Assembly: GCA_022824265.1 (NCBI GenBank) | Contig: JAJEAG010000027.1 | Coordinates: forward strand, 1 to 64,000 | DNA from: Candidatus Poribacteria bacterium | GTDB lineage: Bacteria > Poribacteria > WGA-4E > WGA-3G | DNA length: 64,000 nucleotides | Reading direction: 5' to 3' | Shown: positions 9,435 to 18,642 of the stretch, piece after piece | How the letters are laid out: every line of letters starts with the position of its first letter | Position numbering within the stretch: position 1 is the stretch's first letter | Translations under genes and position numbers: made by a program | The notes under the pieces: model-generated | The model's input: only the letters and a program-made list of their open reading frames with translations | Told to the model about the DNA's origin: nothing | Database searches by the model: none

Positions 9435-9702
9435 CTATAGTTTGGACAGTTATATTATGATTTATGTTGGCTGTTCAAGGATTCTCTACTATTTGCGAGT
9501 TATCTTAGGGATCGTAACTCGTAGAAAAGGATGTCTTATACATATCTGAACAGCCCCAGCGGGGCGGAATGTGTATAGAACATGAAACTCCCAGACACAA
9601 AGCCCCAGAGGGGCGACAGGTAAAAAAAAACAAAACTGGTTAGTATGCACAGTATTTCATTAGACAAATTTCAGATAACTATTAAAATTGTCCAAACTAT
9701 AG
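9435..9702. mobile_element. MITE-like element with 17-bp inverted ends
   Basis: The ends CTATAGTTTGGACAGTT (9435-9451) and AATTGTCCAAACTATAG (9686-9702) are inverted repeats matching at 16 of 17 positions. The 268 bp between carry no ORF of note but contain two copies of a GCCCC-AG-GGGGC palindrome (9552-9566 and 9601-9615), in direct orientation. The rest of the 9424-9821 gap is AT-rich and featureless. Related TGTCCAAA ends occur at about 503-551. No transposase is present, so the element would be non-autonomous. Confidence 0.55.
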
Positions 9703-9821
9703 TAATTGAAGACTAATGTAAAGGAATCCTGTGAGTCTATTTCTTTGCAGCTGATTATATTGATGATGAATAATTAGATTATGACTGTATGCAGACATCA
9801 ATAATATAAGAAGAACTATAC

Positions 9822-11861
9822 ATGCACAACACATCACAAAAAAATGATTGGTTAGTCCAACCCTACACGCAACCCGCTACAGTCCAAGAAACAGATATTG
9901 GACTTATTCTCTCTAATGGACTAATACAGCGAAGATTCGTTACTACACCAAATTTCGCAACAGTTGATTATTCCAATTTGATTTCCGAGACAAGTATTCT
10001 CCGCGGTATCAAACCAGAAGCTATTCTCACGATTGAGGGAAAGGAATTTGAAGTAGGTGGCTTAAAGGGACAACCCGACTACGCATATCTTGACGATGCG
10101 TGGATTGCAGACTTGACCAGTGACGAGAATGCATTTCAATTTCACGAATATCATATCAGTAAACCTGAGAGTCCGTATCCCTGGGAACATAGACGTTCCA
10201 ATGCATCCCCATATCCACCAGAAGGCGTGACGCTGACTGTTGAATTCACACCGCCATCATCTATTGACTCCCTTCAGGTGTGTGTACATTATGAACTCTA
10301 CCAAGGTATTCCAGTCCTTTCCAAGTGGATTACTATTAGTAATGAGGGACAAAAACTGATTCAACTGGATTCATTAAGCTGTGAAATCCTTGCTGTCAAC
10401 GAACAGGAAAAATATCGATTACAGGTTGAGAGCGACTATGCATTCAGTGGAATGCAAACAACACAATGGGGACCAGATGAGGAATACCTAACGCAAATTG
10501 ATTACCGTTATCAGATGCCGCTGTTGATGACAAGTCATTATCCACTGGGTCCAGGTGTACTTCTAAAACCGGGGGATACTTTCACAAGTTTTCGCACTTT
10601 TGAGATACTACATGACAGCGATGAACGTGAGAGAAAAGGACTTGCTCGACGTAAGATGTATCGCACGGTCGCGCCGCAGGTCACGGAAAATCCTATCTTT
10701 ATGCATGTTCGGAGTGCTGAACCGGATGCTGTCCGTTTGGCGATTGATCAATGCTCGGAAGTCGGATTTGAGATGGTGATTATGACCTTCGGAAGTGGCT
10801 TCAATATAGAGAGTGAAGACCCAGAGTACATCTCCAGAATGAAAAGATTAGCAGATTACGCACACAGTAAAGGGATACGAATCGGTGGCTATACGTTGAT
10901 GTGTGCCTCACGAGGTGTGGGTGAAGAGTTTAATTGTATAGACCCAGAAACAGATGAGCCCGGAAGTAAGTTCGGACAAAGTGCTTGTCTTGCAAGCAGT
11001 TGGGGAGATGGTTATGTCAAACGTGTGCTGAATTTCATGGATGCAACGGGTATGGATATTATAGAGACTGATGGACCCTATCACGGTGATGTTTGTGCTT
11101 CAACGAAACATGAACACCATAACGGATTGGAAGATTCTCAGTTGCGACAGTGGGAAGTGTGCGTGAATTTCTACCACGAATGTAGAAAACGCGGAATTCA
11201 TATCAATTCACCTGATTGGTATTATCTCAATGGATCAAATAAATGCGGTATGGGTTATCGAGAAACAAATTTCAGCTTACCTCGTGAACGGCAAATACTT
11301 ATTGCCCGACAAAATATCTACGATGCTACCTACGAAAAGACACCGAGTATGGGGTGGATGTTCGTTCCCTTAGTGGAGTATCACGGTGGTGGACAAGCAG
11401 CAACATTTGAACCATTGTGTGAACATCTTGAGGATTACGAATCTCACCTTGCACAGAACTTTGGTAGTGGTGTAATTGCATGCTATCGCGGTCCCAGACT
11501 TTATGATACTGATGAAACAAAAACTGTAGTCAAGAAATGGGTTGACTTCTTCACAAAGTATCGTGAAATATTGGAGTCTGACATAATACATGTGCGACGA
11601 CCTGATGGACGTTCCATCGATTGTATACTTCACGTTAACCCACAACTCAACCCTTGTGGACTTGTGATGCTCTATAATCCTACGTTTAGAGAGCAAGAGA
11701 TCACTTTGAAATTACCTCTATATTATACAGGATTGTCTGAATCAGCAAACATTCGTGAAAAAGAAGGAGAACCAAAAAGGTACAATATTGACCGATACTA
11801 CAACATTGAGATTCCAATTAAAATGGAAGCAAAAAGTGTTAGTTATCTCGTTATTGAATAA
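9822..11861 (+). CDS. alpha-galactosidase-like (clan GH-D) glycoside hydrolase
   Basis: A 679-aa protein with an N-terminal beta-sandwich region (1-300), a TIM-barrel middle (about 300-560) and a C-terminal all-beta part ending in SVSYLVIE, the layout of GH36-like enzymes. The barrel shows AIDQCSEVGFEMVIMTFGSG, then the candidate nucleophile strand GMDIIETDGPYHGD (about residues 412-425). There is no signal peptide, so it is probably cytoplasmic. Its stop is 6 bp before sucD, which suggests co-transcription without an obvious metabolic link. Exact substrate and family number are not certain. Confidence 0.65.
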   Translation: MHNTSQKNDWLVQPYTQPATVQETDIGLILSNGLIQRRFVTTPNFATVDYSNLISETSILRGIKPEAILTIEGKEFEVGGLKGQPDYAYLDDAWIADLTSDENAFQFHEYHISKPESPYPWEHRRSNASPYPPEGVTLTVEFTPPSSIDSLQVCVHYELYQGIPVLSKWITISNEGQKLIQLDSLSCEILAVNEQEKYRLQVESDYAFSGMQTTQWGPDEEYLTQIDYRYQMPLLMTSHYPLGPGVLLKPGDTFTSFRTFEILHDSDERERKGLARRKMYRTVAPQVTENPIFMHVRSAEPDAVRLAIDQCSEVGFEMVIMTFGSGFNIESEDPEYISRMKRLADYAHSKGIRIGGYTLMCASRGVGEEFNCIDPETDEPGSKFGQSACLASSWGDGYVKRVLNFMDATGMDIIETDGPYHGDVCASTKHEHHNGLEDSQLRQWEVCVNFYHECRKRGIHINSPDWYYLNGSNKCGMGYRETNFSLPRERQILIARQNIYDATYEKTPSMGWMFVPLVEYHGGGQAATFEPLCEHLEDYESHLAQNFGSGVIACYRGPRLYDTDETKTVVKKWVDFFTKYREILESDIIHVRRPDGRSIDCILHVNPQLNPCGLVMLYNPTFREQEITLKLPLYYTGLSESANIREKEGEPKRYNIDRYYNIEIPIKMEAKSVSYLVIE

Positions 11862-11867
11862 GGAAAA

Positions 11868-12740
11868 ATGAGTATACTTGTAAACAAAGACACAAAAGTA
11901 ATAGTTCAAGGAATCACTGGAAGGTCCGGACGTTTTCACACAGAACAGTGTGTTGATTACGGCACGCAGGTTGTTGCTGGTGCTGTCCCAGGTAAAGGTG
12001 GAACTGATGTCAACGGTATCCCGGTATTTGACACCGTATCAGAAGGAGTAACAGAGACCGGGGCAGATACTTCTCTAATATTCGTTCCTGCGCGTTTCAA
12101 CGCTGCAGACTCAATAATGGAAGCTGCAGATGCTGGAATAGAACTCATAATATGCATTTCCGAACATATTCCTGTGCTTGATATGGTAAAAGCAAAAGCC
12201 TATGTAAAAGAAAAACAGACTCGGTTAATCGGACCGAACTGTCCGGGAATCATCACACCCGGTGAATGTAAAATCGGTGTGATGCCAGCGTTTGCCTATT
12301 CTCCTGGGAATGTCGGCATAGTCTCACGAAGTGGTACATTAACCTATGAAGCAGCCTATCAACTCAAGCAACTCAATATTGGTCAATCCACCTGTGTTGG
12401 TATCGGTGGTGACCCTGTAATTGGGACAAACTTTGTTGATGTTCTCAAACTATTTGAGGAAGACGATGACACACATGCTGTTGTTTTAATTGGGGAAATT
12501 GGGGGTACAGCAGAAGAAACAGCAGCTCAATTTGTCAAAAACGAAATGACGAAACCTGTGGTCGGTTTTATTGCTGGACAAACTGCCCCACCAGGTAAAC
12601 GGATGGGACATGCAGGTGCAATCATATCTGGCGGAAAAGGTACAGCTGCAGATAAAATAGCATCACTCAAAGATGCAGGAATTGCTGTTGCAGACGATCT
12701 CACCACAATCGGGGAAACCGTAGCAGAAGTATTGGCTTAA
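11868..12740 (+). CDS. sucD: succinyl-CoA ligase alpha subunit
   Basis: Alpha subunit carrying the phosphohistidine. Length of 290 aa is normal. The N-terminal CoA-binding Rossmann domain has [17 protein letters not shown], and the middle has [13 protein letters not shown]. The active-site histidine is in [15 protein letters not shown] (about residue 245). It begins 6 bp after a glycoside hydrolase gene rather than after sucC, which is 7.3 kb upstream. Ends just before an omegaRNA-like element. Confidence 0.96.
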   Translation: MSILVNKDTKVIVQGITGRSGRFHTEQCVDYGTQVVAGAVPGKGGTDVNGIPVFDTVSEGVTETGADTSLIFVPARFNAADSIMEAADAGIELIICISEHIPVLDMVKAKAYVKEKQTRLIGPNCPGIITPGECKIGVMPAFAYSPGNVGIVSRSGTLTYEAAYQLKQLNIGQSTCVGIGGDPVIGTNFVDVLKLFEEDDDTHAVVLIGEIGGTAEETAAQFVKNEMTKPVVGFIAGQTAPPGKRMGHAGAIISGGKGTAADKIASLKDAGIAVADDLTTIGETVAEVLA

Positions 12741-12756
12741 ACAATGAAGGGAATTA

Positions 12757-13036
12757 GCTGACAATCCCACTGCTTTAGCTGTGGGTCCAATAACGGTTGG
12801 TATTTAGAGGTATTTGTCGTATAATTATAAAACTGATTCAGTGGTGGTCAGGTTCTTATCAGGGATGTCAACGCTGCAATAAACCTTAGACACCTCGCTG
12901 TCGGATAGACAGAGAGATTAAACGCCTGTGGAGTCCAAGTAAGACCTCAAGTAGTTCAGGAAGGAGGCACGAGAGACGGAAGCAGGAATCACACAGGAGA
13001 GTTGTGTGCTAAAAGAAGCACACGGCTTTAGCCGTT
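12757..13036 (+). mobile_element. ORF-less IS605/IsrB (HEARO-like) omegaRNA element
   Basis: This 280-bp gap between sucD and panB is full of hairpins. At the left, CCCACTGCTTTAGCTGTGGG (12766-12785); then CTGTC-GGATA-GACAG (12898-12912); CACACA/TGTGTG (12990-13008); and at the right a stem CACACGGC/GCCGTTGTG around TTTA (13019-13039). The left and right hairpins share the loop region GCTTTAGC, as subterminal hairpins of IS200/IS605 elements do. The right end contains GGAAGCAGGAA, which I associate with 3' parts of such transposon RNAs. The right boundary abuts GTGA (13037-13040), and HEARO RNAs are known to sit just 5' of ATGA or GTGA. There is no TnpA, TnpB or HNH ORF. Family call is inference. 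Confidence 0.55.
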
Positions 13037-13885
13037 GTGAGTATCACAAAAGACATCACCTATCTCTATAATAAAAAACATAAGCAGCAACCTATCACGG
13101 TGTTAACCTGCTATGATTATCCTACCGCTTGTATGCAGGACGAGGCAGGGATAGACATTGTGTTTGTAGGTGATAGTGTCGGAACGAATATCCTCGGATA
13201 CAAAAGCGAGATGGATGTGACGATGGCAGATATGCTACATCACCTCAAAGCAGTCCGACGTGGTGTGACGAATGCTTATCTCCTCATTGACATGCCTTAT
13301 GCATCTGACCGTAATGAAAAGCAAGCAGTTGCCAATGCCAATCTCTTCTTAGACAACGGTGCTGATGGGGTAAAACTGGAGGGTGGCACTGAAAAAGCAC
13401 CGATTATTACTGCCCTCACAAAGCAAGATATAGAAGTTTGTGCACACATTGGACACAACCCACAGATACACGGCACTAAAGCAGCAACTCACGGTAAAAC
13501 GGTGTCTAAAGCCAAGGAACTCATTCAAACCGCATCGGCACTCGCAGATGCAGGTGCGAAATTTATCGTGCTTGAAAAAATCACTGAGGAGATTAGTCAA
13601 ATCATTACGGATACGATTGACATTCCAACCATCGGTATTGGTGCTGGTAGATTTTGTGATGGACAAGTACTCGTTATCAACGATATTTTAGGGTTAGGGA
13701 TCCCGTTCAAACATGCTAAACGTTACCAAGATTACAACCAACTCACCTTTGAGGCAATTTGTGAATACAAACAAGAAGTAGAAAACGGAGACTTTCCAAC
13801 GGATGCTAACGTTGCACACATTGCTACTGATAAATTAGCACGTATTCAAAAGTGGTTGGAATCAGAAAGGTTACAAGATTCATAA
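13037..13885 (+). CDS. panB: 3-methyl-2-oxobutanoate hydroxymethyltransferase
   Basis: Makes ketopantoate from alpha-ketoisovalerate and methylene-tetrahydrofolate in pantothenate synthesis. The 282-aa protein has TCYDYPTACMQDEAGIDIVF, VGDSVGTNILGY (Mg ligand Asp), MPYASD, GADGVKLEGG and CAHIGHNPQ, then IPTIGIGAG. The GTG start is the only start that gives the normal N-terminus, about 28 residues before CYDY. That GTG is the 3' end of the right hairpin of the upstream element, and no good Shine-Dalgarno precedes it, so translation could be affected by the insertion. Confidence 0.94.
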   Translation: MSITKDITYLYNKKHKQQPITVLTCYDYPTACMQDEAGIDIVFVGDSVGTNILGYKSEMDVTMADMLHHLKAVRRGVTNAYLLIDMPYASDRNEKQAVANANLFLDNGADGVKLEGGTEKAPIITALTKQDIEVCAHIGHNPQIHGTKAATHGKTVSKAKELIQTASALADAGAKFIVLEKITEEISQIITDTIDIPTIGIGAGRFCDGQVLVINDILGLGIPFKHAKRYQDYNQLTFEAICEYKQEVENGDFPTDANVAHIATDKLARIQKWLESERLQDS

Positions 13886-16873
13886 TCCCTTTTTGTCAGT
13901 TCCCTTGAGAACTTCATCCCAATCCCATATAAGGATTGTGCCATCTTGTCCCGTGCTGACAAGTGTTTTACCATCGGGAGAGAAAATCAGCGTTCCAACT
14001 GGTTCTGAATGTCCATCAAGTGTGGTGAGTTTGTCCCCAGATTCAACATCCCATATTTCAATTCCGCCGTTCCTTATTCCAGTAGCAAGGACGGTACTAT
14101 TTGGCGCAAAAACTAATGATTCAACACTACTGCTAAATTCTCTCAGGAGAGTCAATTTACTACCTCCCATCACTCGTATTCCTTTATTACTTCCTATGGC
14201 AAGAAGAAGTCCATTTGAAGAGAAAGACAATGCTGCAATAGATTCCCGCTGAGTCTGATCTGATAACGTAGTTATCACAGTGCCAGTTTCCACTGACCAC
14301 ATCTCAACATGTCCTTGGTCAGATCCACTAACGAGTTTCTTCCCATCTGGTGAGAACACCAAAGCACGTATCATACGGAGTGGAAGTATGTCGTCGAGGA
14401 TAACTCCAGGTGGAAATATCAAAGCACCGTTTTTATCTAACTGAACTTTATCTGATAGTGGGTTATTGATAACTGCTCCTGTTTCCGTATTCCAAACACT
14501 AACTTTTCCGAAACTGCCGAAGGCTACAGTTTTACCATCAGGTGAAAAAGCAGTTGCATCAAGCATACCTCCTGTCACCAAGCTTGCCAACTCACGTCTT
14601 GTCTGAACATCAGTCAAACGTAACAACCCATCTGGTCTGGTATTGCCAAAATAGGTTGCAACACTTTTATTAAAAAATATATCTCCATCTGCACTTAAAC
14701 TTATAAGCTTAGTTCCATCAGATGAAAAAGCTAATCCAGATAAAAAGTCCTGATTTCTTTTCGTTTGGATATCAGATTTTAACATTGTTTTCAGATTCCA
14801 TAAGGAAATAATACCATTTACCGACGCAGAAACAAGTGTGTTGTTATCTTCAATAAATGCTATTGCTTTCATCCATTCTGTATGTCCTGTAAGATGAGTT
14901 GGTAATACATGACCAGTTTCTACATTCCAAAATCTGATCGTACCGTCTGCACTTCCGCTGGCAAGCGTTGTGCCATCTGGTGAAAAAGTTAATGCACTAA
15001 TACTTTTGTTGTGCCCTGTGAAAGTTCTGATATACTCACCTGTGGTAGTATCCCATAACTGTATAGTCTTATCAGTACTCCCGCTTGCAAGCATTTGTCC
15101 ATCTTGCGAAAATGCTAATGCGTTAATCCAACCTGTATGCTTACGGAGTGTGATTGGTTCATCATTGCTGTTGGTATTCCATAATAATGCAATTGTATCA
15201 TTACTCCCAATAGCAAGTTGTCCACCATCGGGTGAAAATTCCAAAGCTAATATGTGTTCTTCCTCCCTCAAATGCCTGGGTTCTTGTTTATCACCAAACA
15301 GTCGTTTTGAGAGTCTTCTGAAGGTGGAAAGCTTATATATCTGTCCGTTGAGGGTGGATAAGTTTTCACCGGTAGACGTGTCCCATAACTCAATCTTTCC
15401 TCCTTTTAGACCGACTGCAAATTTATCGTATGTCAGCGCATAGGGTTCAGGGAGACTTCTTCTCTTTATCTTTTCCCAAGATCGTTCTTCGATCATCTTC
15501 ATATTTCCATTTTTGGTCTCAATATCCAACTGGTTAATTGAGTCACCCCAATTTCCTAAACTGATAAGGGTTTTACCATCTTTAGAAAACAGCAATTCAG
15601 ATGCGGGTAGATGGTCGCCAGTGAGAGACACTCTCTGACCAGTAGCTACTTCCCAAAGTGTAAGTTCTTTTCCTCTAAATCTACCACCAGACCCATACCT
15701 ACCACCACCATTAACAAGGAATCGTCCATCATGAGAAAATGCTATGGATTGACACATACCAGGGAACATTGTCACTTCTTTTCCTGTTTTCACATCGTAA
15801 ATCCATATACCTATATTACTCCCTACTGCAAGTTTGGAACCGTCGGGTGAATATTGTAGTACATTAATTCCCCCTTTTCCAAGACGTGCTTTCGCTGCTT
15901 TAGGCAATTCCCATTGTGTATAATCTTTTGTTATTTCTTCAGATTGCACCTCTCCAACTTTTGCATCTGAATCATTAGGTAAATGTTTAGGTTTATTGAT
16001 TACATCCTGAGCATTTGCACTTCCAACTTGAGTTCGTATATCTGGTTTAGATTCAAAGTTGACAACTATGGGTGCATCTATAATATCAACCGTCATCTCT
16101 GCATTTGCATCCAAATTATAAGGTTCTTGAAAACGGGTCAAATATCTGCTATTTCCAAATCCAAGTATCAGTAAAACGACTACCAACGTAGAAGCAGCAA
16201 CTGCCCATGGAACTACTGGCTTCCCGCTGGACGGTGCAACAGGTTTCAGACGCGAAATATCGCGCATGATGTCATCTGTCAGATACGGTGAAATTTTGAA
16301 GTTGTCTAACGCCTCTCTTATTATGACTTCTTCCTTTTGAAGACGTTGCTTTGCGCGGTGAAGTCGACTTTTTACAGTATTGGAAGATACACCTAAGAAC
16401 GCACCTATTTCTGGACACGACATCTCTCCAAAGTAATGCAATGTTATGACAGTGCGTTCACTTTCCTCAAGTTTCTCAAGTAATTTTCTTACGACATCTC
16501 GTTGGGTTTCTGCAGTAATACGTTCGTTTTCTGAATGCACATACTCAGAATAAGTTGCTTTTTCATGTTGTGTGACATCTTTGTCCTCAAACAATTGTTT
16601 CCGTAAATACTTATTACGCATCCACGTATTGCAACGGTTTGCAGCTATTACATAAAGCCAACTTGCAAAACGTTGTGGTTGCTTTAACGTACCGAGTTTG
16701 TGGTAAGCCTTAAGAAAGGTATCTTGTGTAATCTCTTCAGCTATATGGAAATCACCAATTTTCCGCCACACAAGGGCATGAACCTGTTTCTGATATTTCT
16801 TCACAAGTTCCTCAAAAGCCGCATCATTGCCGTCAAGTATACTGTGAATTAATTGCGTGTCACTGTTCTTCAT
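13880..16873 (-). CDS. ECF sigma factor fused to a membrane helix and 14 WD40 repeats
   Basis: A 997-aa fusion. Residues 1-185 are a complete ECF sigma factor: region 2 includes AEEITQDTFLKAYHKL and region 4 ends with the helix-turn-helix SSNTVKSRLHRAKQRLQ. Residues 222-242 form one transmembrane helix. From about 330 to the end I count 14 WD-type repeats (FSPDG...LASGS...LWD), enough for two seven-bladed propellers outside the cytoplasm. The segment YTQWELPKAAKARLGKGG links it to the secreted protein at 20995, which begins with nearly the same sequence. GGAGGTG precedes the ATG inside a hairpin (16883-16924). The 3' end overlaps panB by 6 bp, convergently. Confidence 0.9.
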   Translation of the reverse strand: MKNSDTQLIHSILDGNDAAFEELVKKYQKQVHALVWRKIGDFHIAEEITQDTFLKAYHKLGTLKQPQRFASWLYVIAANRCNTWMRNKYLRKQLFEDKDVTQHEKATYSEYVHSENERITAETQRDVVRKLLEKLEESERTVITLHYFGEMSCPEIGAFLGVSSNTVKSRLHRAKQRLQKEEVIIREALDNFKISPYLTDDIMRDISRLKPVAPSSGKPVVPWAVAASTLVVVLLILGFGNSRYLTRFQEPYNLDANAEMTVDIIDAPIVVNFESKPDIRTQVGSANAQDVINKPKHLPNDSDAKVGEVQSEEITKDYTQWELPKAAKARLGKGGINVLQYSPDGSKLAVGSNIGIWIYDVKTGKEVTMFPGMCQSIAFSHDGRFLVNGGGRYGSGGRFRGKELTLWEVATGQRVSLTGDHLPASELLFSKDGKTLISLGNWGDSINQLDIETKNGNMKMIEERSWEKIKRRSLPEPYALTYDKFAVGLKGGKIELWDTSTGENLSTLNGQIYKLSTFRRLSKRLFGDKQEPRHLREEEHILALEFSPDGGQLAIGSNDTIALLWNTNSNDEPITLRKHTGWINALAFSQDGQMLASGSTDKTIQLWDTTTGEYIRTFTGHNKSISALTFSPDGTTLASGSADGTIRFWNVETGHVLPTHLTGHTEWMKAIAFIEDNNTLVSASVNGIISLWNLKTMLKSDIQTKRNQDFLSGLAFSSDGTKLISLSADGDIFFNKSVATYFGNTRPDGLLRLTDVQTRRELASLVTGGMLDATAFSPDGKTVAFGSFGKVSVWNTETGAVINNPLSDKVQLDKNGALIFPPGVILDDILPLRMIRALVFSPDGKKLVSGSDQGHVEMWSVETGTVITTLSDQTQRESIAALSFSSNGLLLAIGSNKGIRVMGGSKLTLLREFSSSVESLVFAPNSTVLATGIRNGGIEIWDVESGDKLTTLDGHSEPVGTLIFSPDGKTLVSTGQDGTILIWDWDEVLKGTDKKGL

Positions 16874-16882
16874 AGTTCACCT

Positions 16883-16924
16883 CCGATTTTACACTATAAG
16901 TGACAACTTGAAGGTGTAAATCGG
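16883..16924 (-). promoter_or_regulatory. hairpin overlapping the sigma-WD40 ribosome binding site
   Basis: CCGATTTTACAC (16883-16894) and GTGTAAATCGG (16914-16924) are complementary with one extra base. On the minus strand the 3' arm runs into the GGAGGTG Shine-Dalgarno of the sigma-WD40 gene. This could fold in the mRNA and limit translation, or mark a protein-binding palindrome. The remaining gap to 17290 contains one more inverted repeat (see 17085) and nothing else. Confidence 0.4.
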
Positions 16925-17084
16925 GTGCAAAATTATGCAAAATGTATACTTACTGATAAGAAAATAGTCTTTCAAACACGTATCGTAGTATTATTTAACG
17001 TGAAATTGGGATAAGTAATTTTGGGAATCGGTTGAATCCACATCCTAAATTCCGTTGTTATTGTCTTTGGTAGAATAATCCGAA

Positions 17085-17195
17085 TTTTCAGAGTCATTCT
17101 TAACTAAATAGGTCATAATAGCCCTATAAAGCCTTACTAAATATAGATTTGTGGCACATGAAAAATATGTTCAAATTTCCCTCTGACTCTGAAAA
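17085..17195. repeat. 12-bp inverted repeat flanking about 90 bp
   Basis: TTTTCAGAGTCA (17085-17096) and TGACTCTGAAAA (17184-17195) are perfect inverted repeats. The interior is AT-rich without an ORF. It may be a small non-autonomous element or a terminator region for the leftward gene that ends at 17291; there is no T-run to support termination. Confidence 0.35.
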
Positions 17196-17290
17196 CTCTG
17201 AATCCATAGAACGTCAGTAATGTAAATATGATAAAATAAAAGGGCTCTCATTCTGTTACGGAATACTATTCATCAATCGAACTCACGTTA

Positions 17291-18049
17291 TTATATAGGC
17301 ACAACGTCAGCATACACATAAGTCGGAGGAACGGTATTTCTGCTGTGTATTTTATCATCATCGTCTTTTGATGCAGAAACGATTTCTCTATGAACGACTT
17401 TACCCGGCTTCGCTGCAACAGGAGAACTAAACATTGGACCATCAATTACACAGGTATGGAATTCACCGTTTTCACCGAGTGGGTCAACATCTTCAGGTAG
17501 GTCTGCAAGGAGTTCTGCATCAAACCAACGTCCTGCAAAGTCCGCGGGAACTTTTGTAGGGTTGAGAGCTGTGATAATCGCACGCAGACCAGAAGCAACC
17601 ATCTTGTCTGCAAGTTGTGTCGTATCCTCTCCCCAGACAGGAAAAATCGGTGTGAAGCCTGTTCCGTTAAGTTTTTCTTCTCGATAAGCACGAATATCCT
17701 CCAAGAACAGATCTCCAAACGCAAAATGCGAAGCGGTCAAATGCTGTGGTAATGCTTCTACTTCTGCAAGAAACTTACGCATAGCATCCTCATATATTTC
17801 GTTTGAGCATGGATAAGGAATAGGAATCTGATATAACGGTACACCAAGTTTTACCGCTTGCTGTTCCAAAACCCAAGCAGGTGTGGAGTGAATAGAGACA
17901 CGTTCAAATGTCTTCGTGACGGTGGTAAAAATCCCACGTACATCGTATTTTTCTGGCTGTTGACGTAAGGTATGAAGTGCCCACGCCGAATCTTTTCCTG
18001 ATGACCAGGATACCATAACCGGTGTGGGCATTTGATTTTTTATATGCAT
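17291..18049 (-). CDS. Dph6-related ATP pyrophosphatase (adenine nucleotide alpha hydrolase)
   Basis: A 252-aa PP-loop ATPase. The P-loop SWSSGKDSAWALHTL is at residues 14-28. The family signature near the C-terminus is GENGEFHTCVIDGP, as in diphthine-ammonia ligase relatives. Bacteria lack diphthamide, so the true substrate is unknown; the family is often annotated as diphthine synthase-like. It is the last gene after trpE-trpG, 19 bp downstream of trpG, so probably shares their transcript. Confidence 0.83.
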   Translation of the reverse strand: MHIKNQMPTPVMVSWSSGKDSAWALHTLRQQPEKYDVRGIFTTVTKTFERVSIHSTPAWVLEQQAVKLGVPLYQIPIPYPCSNEIYEDAMRKFLAEVEALPQHLTASHFAFGDLFLEDIRAYREEKLNGTGFTPIFPVWGEDTTQLADKMVASGLRAIITALNPTKVPADFAGRWFDAELLADLPEDVDPLGENGEFHTCVIDGPMFSSPVAAKPGKVVHREIVSASKDDDDKIHSRNTVPPTYVYADVVPI

Positions 18050-18068
18050 TCTTATATAGTCTTCCTTA

Positions 18069-18632
18069 CTACAATGCCAAGAAATTTGACAATAAACTTT
18101 TTCCAGCTGATGTCAAAATAGACTCTGGATGGAATTGTACACCCCATACGGGTAAGGTTTTATGTCGAATCCCCATAATTTCATCCTGATCTGTCCATGC
18201 TGTAATTTCAAGGCAGTCCGGTAGTGTTTCTTTTTTTACAATTAGTGAATGATATCGAGTCGCTTCAAAAGGATTATCCAAGCCAACAAATAGATCTTCA
18301 TTATTATGTTGAATCATAGATGTTTTTCCGTGCATCAACCGATCCGCACGTACCACTTCACCACCAAACACATCACCGACACACTGATGTCCAAGACAAA
18401 CCCCTAAAATCGGTACTTTTCCAGCAAAGGATTTTATGACATCGTTGGATATACCTGCTTCACGAGGTGTGCATGGACCGGGTGAAATCACAATACGTTC
18501 AGGATTCAATCTATCCAATTCATCTAACCCTATCTTTCGACTGCGATGTACCTCTAATTCCGCACCAAGTTCACCAAGATATTGAACTAAATTGTATGTA
18601 AATGAATCGTAATTGTCAATCATCAAAACCAT
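18069..18632 (-). CDS. trpG: anthranilate synthase glutamine amidotransferase subunit
   Basis: Supplies ammonia to TrpE from glutamine. The 187-aa type 1 amidotransferase has [29 protein letters not shown], the nucleophile in [12 protein letters not shown], and the catalytic His-Glu in [10 protein letters not shown]. The start at 18632 has a perfect GGAGGT seven bases upstream and lies 10 bp after the trpE stop; a longer frame would extend into trpE without an RBS. It may also serve as PabA. It is controlled with trpE by the upstream attenuator if the operon reads through. Confidence 0.94.
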   Translation of the reverse strand: MVLMIDNYDSFTYNLVQYLGELGAELEVHRSRKIGLDELDRLNPERIVISPGPCTPREAGISNDVIKSFAGKVPILGVCLGHQCVGDVFGGEVVRADRLMHGKTSMIQHNNEDLFVGLDNPFEATRYHSLIVKKETLPDCLEITAWTDQDEIMGIRHKTLPVWGVQFHPESILTSAGKSLLSNFLAL

Positions 18633-18642
18633 CTTACACCTC

